64,000 bases of DNA. Source: Phenylobacterium kunshanense (GTDB lineage Bacteria > Pseudomonadota > Alphaproteobacteria > Caulobacterales > Caulobacteraceae). The number at the start of each line of letters is the position of its first letter. Position 1 is the stretch's first letter. The notes under the pieces were generated by a model, which made no database searches, was not told the origin of the DNA, and worked only from the letters and a program-made list of their open reading frames with translations. Positions 58,824 through 64,000 of this stretch are shown piece after piece. Location: the NCBI RefSeq assembly GCF_003254525.1, contig NZ_QFYS01000006.1:1-64000 (forward strand), read 5' to 3'. The position numbers and the translations under genes were made by a program.

Positions 58824-59475
58824 TCCGGCGCTAGTTGGACGACTGCACTGGGTCGATTGCCGGCAGGCCGATCCGCCATGCGGTCGACGCGACAGGCAGC
58901 AAGGAACGCACGTCAGCCGACCCATCGACGGGTAGAGGATAGCTCCCACGGGGTGTCATCCCGGTTTGGGCGAAGGCCCAAGACCGGGACCCAACGTCGT
59001 TCCGGGCGACCGGGCGCGCCGGAGGGGCGTCGGCGTGGAGGGGGCTTCCACGGCGCGGAGCTTTCGGCGGGTTGGATCCCGGTCTTCGCCTCTGGCGAAA
59101 CCGGGATGACACCGCGTGGGGACCGCCCTTCCGGCGGGCGCGGGTTTGAGCGGGCCCTGCACGCCCATCCTGCCGCGGGTCATTTTTGACATACCGGTAC
59201 GCGCCAATACGCATTTCGTCGTTACGCCACGCCTTACCGCACAAGGGGTCGGTGACCATTGTTCGATTTTAACGCCTTGTTTCGAAAATGCGGTCTTTTC
59301 GCCACAGTCTGAAAAAATGGCGGCGCTTGCGCGACGTAAGTTATCGCCGATGAGTTGACGACGCGGCCGATCCGCCCTGAGGGTCCGCCCGTCGTGCGCC
59401 TCCCCGCGCCGGCTCCAACAATTCAAACCACAGGGCCGGCGACGGCGACGTCGGATGCGCCTTGGGAGGACCTTT
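58824..59475. other. 650-bp intergenic region
   Basis: No gene found. The left part contains inverted-repeat element B (58952-59113). The right part (about 59180-59340) is AT-richer and holds GCGACGTAAG at 59331-59340, likely part of the promoter of the second TonB receptor. Confidence 0.6.
58952..59113. repeat. 162-bp intergenic inverted-repeat element, copy B
   Basis: GGTGTCATCCCGGTTT at the left and AAACCGGGATGACACC at the right form a perfect 16-bp terminal inverted repeat. The outer arms (including GACCGGGACCCAAC) are shared with copy A at 45163-45322, while the centres differ. Looks like a non-autonomous repeat or BIME-like pair. Confidence 0.85.
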
Positions 59476-61956
59476 ATGTCTCGCAAGACCGCCTCTGTGC
59501 GGCCGATCCTGGCCGCTAGTGTCTCCGCCATCGCCCTGGCCGCCGTGGCTCAACCCGCCCTCGCCCAGGACGCCGGCGAGGCCACCCTGGAAGAACTGGT
59601 CATCACCGCCGAAAAGCGCGAGCAGTCGCTGCAGGACGTGCCGGTGGCCGTGTCGGCCTTCACCTCCGAGCGTCGCGACGTCGCCGGCATCACCGGCATC
59701 CAGGACTTCGTGAACTTCACGCCGGGCATGAACTATTCCGGCACCGACCGCGTCAGCCTGCGCGGCGCCGGCCGCAACACCTTCTACATCGGCAACGACC
59801 CGGGCGTGGCCTCCTACTCGGACGGCTTCTATTCCGCCTCGTCGTCGGAACTGTTCAAGACCCCGCTGTTCATCGAGCGCACGGAAATCCTGCGCGGCCC
59901 GCAGGGCACCCTGTACGGCCGCAACGCCATCGGCGGCGCCATCAACCAGGTCTCCAAGCGCCCGAGCCAGGAGTTCGGCGGCGAGATCCGCGCCTCCTAC
60001 GGCAACTATGACCGCACGCGCATCGAGGCGGTCGTCTCCCTGCCGGTGGCCGAGAACCTGCGCTTCAAGGTCGGCGGCAGCCAGGACCATCAGCGCGACG
60101 GCTTCATCAAGAACATCGGCACGGCCAACGACGGCGCCAAGATCAAGCGCACCTACTTCGAATTCATGGTCGAGGCCGAGCCCACCGAAAAGATGCGGGT
60201 GTTCGCGCGCTACAACCGCTCGAACTGGGACGACACCATGGGCGTGGGCGACCGCCTCTCGAACCTGGTGACCCCCTACGACACCACCCGCGTGTTCGGC
60301 CCGATCGGCCAGCTGCAGGTGAACCCGCAGTTCGGCTACACCACGCCGAACCCGGGCGTCGAAGACCCCTATGTGCAGAACACCAACACCGACGGCTACG
60401 GCCAGCTGCGCGGCAACCACGTCCTGACCGCGACGGTCAGCTACGACCTGGGCTTCGCCGAGCTGAAGTACATCGGCGGCTTCCAGCAGTACAACTATCA
60501 GACCGGCGGTGACTACGACGGAACCAGCCGGACGGCGGGCATCCCCGGCATCCTGGCGGGCCAGCTCTACTTCCCGACCCAGACCACCGATTTCGATGAG
60601 AACAAGCGCTACTACTCGAACGAGATCAACCTGACCTCGAACGGCGACGGGCCGCTGCGCTGGATCCTCGGTGTCTACCAGTACGAGGAAGAGTATCGCC
60701 AGCGCATCCAGCTCGGGAACCCGAACCAGGCCGCCCTGGCCACGCCGCTGACGCTGGCCGGCACGCCGGCGACGCCGAACCCGCTGCGCAACTTCGCCGA
60801 CAACCAGGCCACCCTGGAGTCCAAGGCCTACGCCGTGTTCGGCCAGGCCACCTATGAGTTCAACGAGCAGTTCGCCCTGACGGCCGGCATCCGCTACACC
60901 AAGGACAAGAAGTCGGGCACCGAGTACCAGCGCCTGATCATCCAGACGCCGGGCATCGCCGGCGGCGCCTTCGCGTTCGACGTCTCCAGCGACATGGATC
61001 CCACGACCCCCGGCGTGCAGAACTTCCGCGCGCTGAAGGACAGCTGGGATGCGGTCACCGGCGTGCTGAACCTGGACTGGACGCCGGACAGCGACACCCT
61101 GGGCTATGCGAAGTACAGCCGCGGCTACAAGTCGGGCGGGTTCCTGCTGGGCACCCTGGCCCCCGATCCGACGGCCGACCAGGAGCAGGTCGATGCGTTC
61201 GAAGTGGGCCTGAAGAAGACCTTCTTCGGCCAGTTCCAGCTCAACGCGGCCGCGTTCTACAACGACTACAAGGACATGCAGCTCAACCTGTCGCAGCTCA
61301 ACGCGGCGGGCACGGCGTCGGCGAACAACTTCGTCAACGTCGGGGCCGAGGCCTACGGCCTGGAGTTGGAAGCCATCTGGCGTCCGACCCGTGCGCTCGA
61401 CCTGTCGGCCAGCTACGGCTACCTGCACACCGAGATCACCGAGGGCTGCTGCTTCTACGATCCGGCCGATCCCGGCGCGCGCGACCCCAACGCCACCCCG
61501 TCGGGCGGCTCGGTCGTCAGCAACGGCGCGCCGCTGGTGTTCCAGACCCTGAAGGGCTCGCGGATCTACCAGTCGCCGAAGCACAAGTTCGCCGGCAACG
61601 CGAACTACACCTTCGACTTCGACGCCGGTTCGCTGATCCTGTCGGCCACCTACACCTGGACCGACGAGACCTACTACCAGCCGTTCAAGAGCGAAGCGAA
61701 CCGGGTCAAGGCGTATGACGTCACCGACTTCCGCGTCCTCTGGAACGACGTCGACGAGCGCTACACGGTGATCGGCTTCGTGAAGAACGCCTTCGACCAG
61801 AAGGGCTTCACCTCCAACGGCTCGACCACGCCGACCGCGATCTATGACAGCCCGCCGAACCCGCAGGTCGGCGGCCTGACGCAGACCCGCACGGCCATCA
61901 CCCGCGGCCTGATCCAGCCCCGCACCTACGGCGTGGAGCTGCAGTACCGCTTCTAA
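59476..61956 (+). CDS. TonB-dependent outer-membrane receptor
   Basis: 826-aa receptor, a paralogue of the first. Signal peptide near residues 1-30 (ending AQPALAQ), TonB box region EELVITAEKREQSLQDVPVA, plug with RTEILRGPQGTLYGRNAIGG and AINQVSKRP, then a barrel ending in the terminal Phe of GVELQYRF. ATG 59476 has GGGAGG upstream and starts the signal peptide (MSRKTASVRP). A very strong terminator follows. Ligand unknown. Confidence 0.94.
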   Translation: MSRKTASVRPILAASVSAIALAAVAQPALAQDAGEATLEELVITAEKREQSLQDVPVAVSAFTSERRDVAGITGIQDFVNFTPGMNYSGTDRVSLRGAGRNTFYIGNDPGVASYSDGFYSASSSELFKTPLFIERTEILRGPQGTLYGRNAIGGAINQVSKRPSQEFGGEIRASYGNYDRTRIEAVVSLPVAENLRFKVGGSQDHQRDGFIKNIGTANDGAKIKRTYFEFMVEAEPTEKMRVFARYNRSNWDDTMGVGDRLSNLVTPYDTTRVFGPIGQLQVNPQFGYTTPNPGVEDPYVQNTNTDGYGQLRGNHVLTATVSYDLGFAELKYIGGFQQYNYQTGGDYDGTSRTAGIPGILAGQLYFPTQTTDFDENKRYYSNEINLTSNGDGPLRWILGVYQYEEEYRQRIQLGNPNQAALATPLTLAGTPATPNPLRNFADNQATLESKAYAVFGQATYEFNEQFALTAGIRYTKDKKSGTEYQRLIIQTPGIAGGAFAFDVSSDMDPTTPGVQNFRALKDSWDAVTGVLNLDWTPDSDTLGYAKYSRGYKSGGFLLGTLAPDPTADQEQVDAFEVGLKKTFFGQFQLNAAAFYNDYKDMQLNLSQLNAAGTASANNFVNVGAEAYGLELEAIWRPTRALDLSASYGYLHTEITEGCCFYDPADPGARDPNATPSGGSVVSNGAPLVFQTLKGSRIYQSPKHKFAGNANYTFDFDAGSLILSATYTWTDETYYQPFKSEANRVKAYDVTDFRVLWNDVDERYTVIGFVKNAFDQKGFTSNGSTTPTAIYDSPPNPQVGGLTQTRTAITRGLIQPRTYGVELQYRF

Positions 61957-61995
61957 TCCGGCGCGTTTCCTCCCTATCGCAATGCGCCTACCTCC

Positions 61996-62035
61996 GGGCG
62001 GCGGACCTTCAGCGGTCCGCCGCCCGCTTCTTTTT
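61996..62035 (+). terminator. intrinsic terminator of the second TonB receptor gene
   Basis: GGGCGGCGGACC-ttcagc-GGTCCGCCGCCC (61996-62025) is a perfect 12-bp stem, followed by GCTTCTTTTT. It is the strongest intrinsic terminator in the window and lies 39 bp after the receptor stop. Confidence 0.93.
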
Positions 62036-62138
62036 GCCGCGCAACCCATTTTCCTGCGTGTGCCGGGCGCGGATTTAACCTCTGCGCAAGCGCTGGCCCA
62101 CAGAATGAGTATCCAAGGTCCCAATAGCCCGGCGGCCC

Positions 62139-63245
62139 ATGTCTCTGCCTGAGTTCTTCTTCGACCGCGTCACGGCCGACATCCGTCAGCAGATGGATGG
62201 CGTCCTGGCCCTCACCGAGCAGTTGGCGCGGCAACGCCTGACTGTCGACGGGGAGGCGTGCGTGGCGAGCGTGGCCGAAGCGGCCGCCAGCGTGCGGCGC
62301 ATGGTGGACGCGGCGCTCGATCTGCGCACCGTCGCTCAGAACGGACTGGAACTTCAGGTCGAGCCTGTCCGCCTCCGCGACGTCATGGACGAGATCCACG
62401 AGCGCTGGCAGCCCCGGGCGGCGTCTGCGGGCGTGACCCTGCTCGTCTCCTACGACGGCGATCCGGAAGCGGCCGCCATGGCCGACCGCAAACGGCTGCT
62501 TCAGATCTTCGACGGCTTCATCGGCGAGGCCGTGGGGGCGCAGGGGCGTGGGGCGGTCGAGGCCGGTCTGCACGTCCAGGCCGCCGACGGCAGGGTACGG
62601 CTGGAAGGCCGGGTCCGCGGTCCGCGAGGCTCGAGTTGGGATGACCAGGACGTGGAAGGTCGCGTCCGCGGGATCGAGGCGCGCCTCGGGCTGGAAGTGG
62701 CCCTGGACGCCCTGCTCGCGCGCCATCTGCTCACCAGCATGGACGGCCGGGTGAGCAATGTGGCCAACGCCGGGGCCTCGGACACCGCCGCCTTCCATAT
62801 CCTGCTCGCGCCGATCCCCGAGACCGTCGAGGCTCCGGCCGAGGATACCGGCCGCGCCGCGCACATCCTGGTGGTCGACGACAACGCCACCAACCGCATG
62901 GTCGCCCAGTCGCTGGTCGAGATGTTCGACTGCACGAGCGAGGCGGCCGAGGACGGCGAAGCCGCCGTGGAAGCGGCGCGCACCGGCCGTTTCGACCTGA
63001 TCCTCATGGACATCCGCATGCCGCGGATGGACGGCGTCGCCGCCACCCGCGCGATCCGCGCCCTGCCCGGCCCGGTCGGCGCCACGCCGATCATCGCGCT
63101 CACGGCCAACGCCGACCCGGACGACGCCGAGGCCTATCTGGCCGCCGGCATGAACGGCGTGGTCGAGAAGCCGATGAAGCCCGAGCACCTGCTGACCGCA
63201 CTGCAGCAGGCGCTGGATCCCGAGGGCGCCGCGGCCGCGGCCTAA
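62139..63245 (+). CDS. degenerate histidine-kinase domain fused to a receiver domain
   Basis: 368 aa. The N-terminal region resembles a HisKA dimerisation domain (TADIRQQMDGVLALTEQL aligned to a typical SHEIRTPMNGVLGMTELL), but the phospho-accepting His is Ala (residue 13). The ATPase region lacks a recognisable N-box Asn and G-boxes. The C-terminal receiver (about 242-360) is intact: HILVVDDNATNRMVAQ, phospho-Asp in LILMDIRMPRMDG (D291), IIALTAN and EKPMKPEHLL. Probably a receiver controlled by other kinases, with the pseudo-kinase acting as a scaffold. Confidence 0.9.
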   Translation: MSLPEFFFDRVTADIRQQMDGVLALTEQLARQRLTVDGEACVASVAEAAASVRRMVDAALDLRTVAQNGLELQVEPVRLRDVMDEIHERWQPRAASAGVTLLVSYDGDPEAAAMADRKRLLQIFDGFIGEAVGAQGRGAVEAGLHVQAADGRVRLEGRVRGPRGSSWDDQDVEGRVRGIEARLGLEVALDALLARHLLTSMDGRVSNVANAGASDTAAFHILLAPIPETVEAPAEDTGRAAHILVVDDNATNRMVAQSLVEMFDCTSEAAEDGEAAVEAARTGRFDLILMDIRMPRMDGVAATRAIRALPGPVGATPIIALTANADPDDAEAYLAAGMNGVVEKPMKPEHLLTALQQALDPEGAAAAA

Positions 63246-63342
63246 ACCCCGGTTTCATCTGCAACTTTTTTGCGAGTGGCGGCCCTATTGCGCCGCCCGC
63301 GGCAATGACCTAGGTCCCGAGCCTCAGTTTCGGGGATAGATT

Positions 63343-64000
63343 ATGTCCGAGGCCAAGCCCGTGGCCGCCCCACTTTCTCTGGACGACGTGCGCCAGCGCA
63401 TCGATGCGCTGGACGGCGAACTCCTGCGCCTCGTCGACGAGCGGGCGTCGCTGGCCCGCTATGTGGCGGCCGCGAAGAAGGCCGCCGGCGACGGCGACAA
63501 GTTCGGCCTGCGCCCCGGTCGCGAAGCCGCCATCATGCGCAAGCTGGTCACTTCGGAGCGCACCGCGGCGAGCCCTGGCCTGCTGGTTCGGATCTGGCGC
63601 GAGCTGATCGGCGACAGCCTGGCCAACCAGGGACCGTTCCACGTGTCCGTCTGGGGTGGCCGCGATCCGGGCCGGACGGTGGAGCTGGCACGGAGCCGCT
63701 TCGGCGCCGCACCCCCGCTGCAGCAGGTCGGCAAGCCAGAGGACGCCATCGCCCAGGCGCGCACGCCCGGCGGCGTCGCGGTCTGCGCCCTGACGACGGA
63801 CAGCGCCTGGTGGGGCCGCCTGCTGGCGGAGCCACACCTGCGGGTGTTCGCCGCCCTGCCCTGCCTGAGGAGCTGGGGCCCGCTTTCGGCCCTGGCCGTG
63901 GCCGCCGTGGACGTGGAGCCCACGGGGGCCGACATGACCTTCTGGGTGACCGACGCGGCCGGCCCGGCCGCCGCCATCGAGGACGCCCTGAGCCGCGACG
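63343..64000 (+). CDS. chorismate mutase-domain protein (cut by window edge)
   Basis: At least 219 codons without a stop; the gene runs off the right edge. The N-terminus has the AroQ-class helix DVRQRIDALDGELLRLVDER and ASLARYVAAAKKAAG, with further helices to about residue 95. The rest (SVWGGRDPGRTVELARSRFG and following) may be a distinct C-terminal regulatory or catalytic domain. It likely starts a phenylalanine/tyrosine branch, using chorismate made by AroC encoded elsewhere in the window. Confidence 0.85.
   Translation, partial: MSEAKPVAAPLSLDDVRQRIDALDGELLRLVDERASLARYVAAAKKAAGDGDKFGLRPGREAAIMRKLVTSERTAASPGLLVRIWRELIGDSLANQGPFHVSVWGGRDPGRTVELARSRFGAAPPLQQVGKPEDAIAQARTPGGVAVCALTTDSAWWGRLLAEPHLRVFAALPCLRSWGPLSALAVAAVDVEPTGADMTFWVTDAAGPAAAIEDALSRD

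Noticed and set aside
59341..62124. 927-codon open frame on the minus strand opposite the second TonB receptor
   Set aside because: It is the antisense of a strongly coded receptor; composition is skewed to Val/Arg/Gly-type shadow codons and no domain is recognisable.
1..64000. CRISPR array, prophage, integron, secretion system, tRNA or rRNA genes
   Set aside because: No regularly spaced direct repeats, integrase, phage structural genes or RNA gene cloverleaf were seen on reading the window.

Overview
The window reads as ordinary, very GC-rich chromosome of an alphaproteobacterium. The best guess is the Caulobacteraceae, possibly Phenylobacterium. The grounds are high GC, two TonB-dependent receptors, a petABC cytochrome bc1 operon, a PEPxxWA-CTERM protein, an UrcA-like protein, RPFV...YFGPDRRR response regulators, a PetP/PetR-like cassette, and GTG/TTG starts with many ATGA or TGATG gene overlaps. 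The genus is an inference. I see no tRNA, rRNA, CRISPR array, transposase, integrase or prophage module.

Layout. 0-10 kb: a 34-codon membrane ORF divergent from a TetR gene, then gluQ and an EamA permease. Leftward follow a canonical nhaA, a 24-codon membrane ORF and selO, then a CMD/SDR pair. A second, catalytically divergent nhaA paralogue and an aldehyde dehydrogenase converge on a terminator. 10-23 kb: a 26-codon ORF with a pteridine-reductase-like SDR and folB; a DUF4870-like protein; ilvE; a MarR/response regulator/EnvZ-like kinase cassette; DUF2147, proC and an S9 peptidase; a membrane-embedded chemoreceptor; a receiver protein; HPP-CBS, YbjN and UbiK proteins. 23-34 kb: housekeeping genes (lgt, midA-like, pgeF, prs, a lipoprotein, rplY, pth, ychF), two tandem dienelactone hydrolases and a retropepsin-like protein. 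34-45 kb: petABC, trmL, hemF, a ChbG-like deacetylase, GNAT, PEP-CTERM, a GATase, a CCA-adding enzyme, CoA pyrophosphatase and DUF1285. 45-55 kb: a TetR/flavodoxin pair with a striking double operator, GNAT, UrcA-like, MFS, SDR, aroC, a receiver protein and queD-queE-queC. 55-64 kb: TonB receptor, Coq7, TonB receptor, a pseudo-kinase/receiver fusion and a chorismate mutase cut by the window edge.

How the genes work together. petABC forms one complete respiratory complex. QueC, QueE and a QueD-like protein cover the preQ0 pathway, though the QueD-like protein lacks the expected cysteine. The SDR and folB suggest pterin/folate work. nhaA1, the small ORF and selO look like one transcription unit.

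No wholly new system stands out. The most interesting items are deviations in key residues (second NhaA, QueD-like protein, second dienelactone hydrolase, pseudo-kinase), three tiny membrane ORFs, an attenuator-like hairpin before rplY, two operator arrays at TetR genes, and inverted-repeat intergenic elements.
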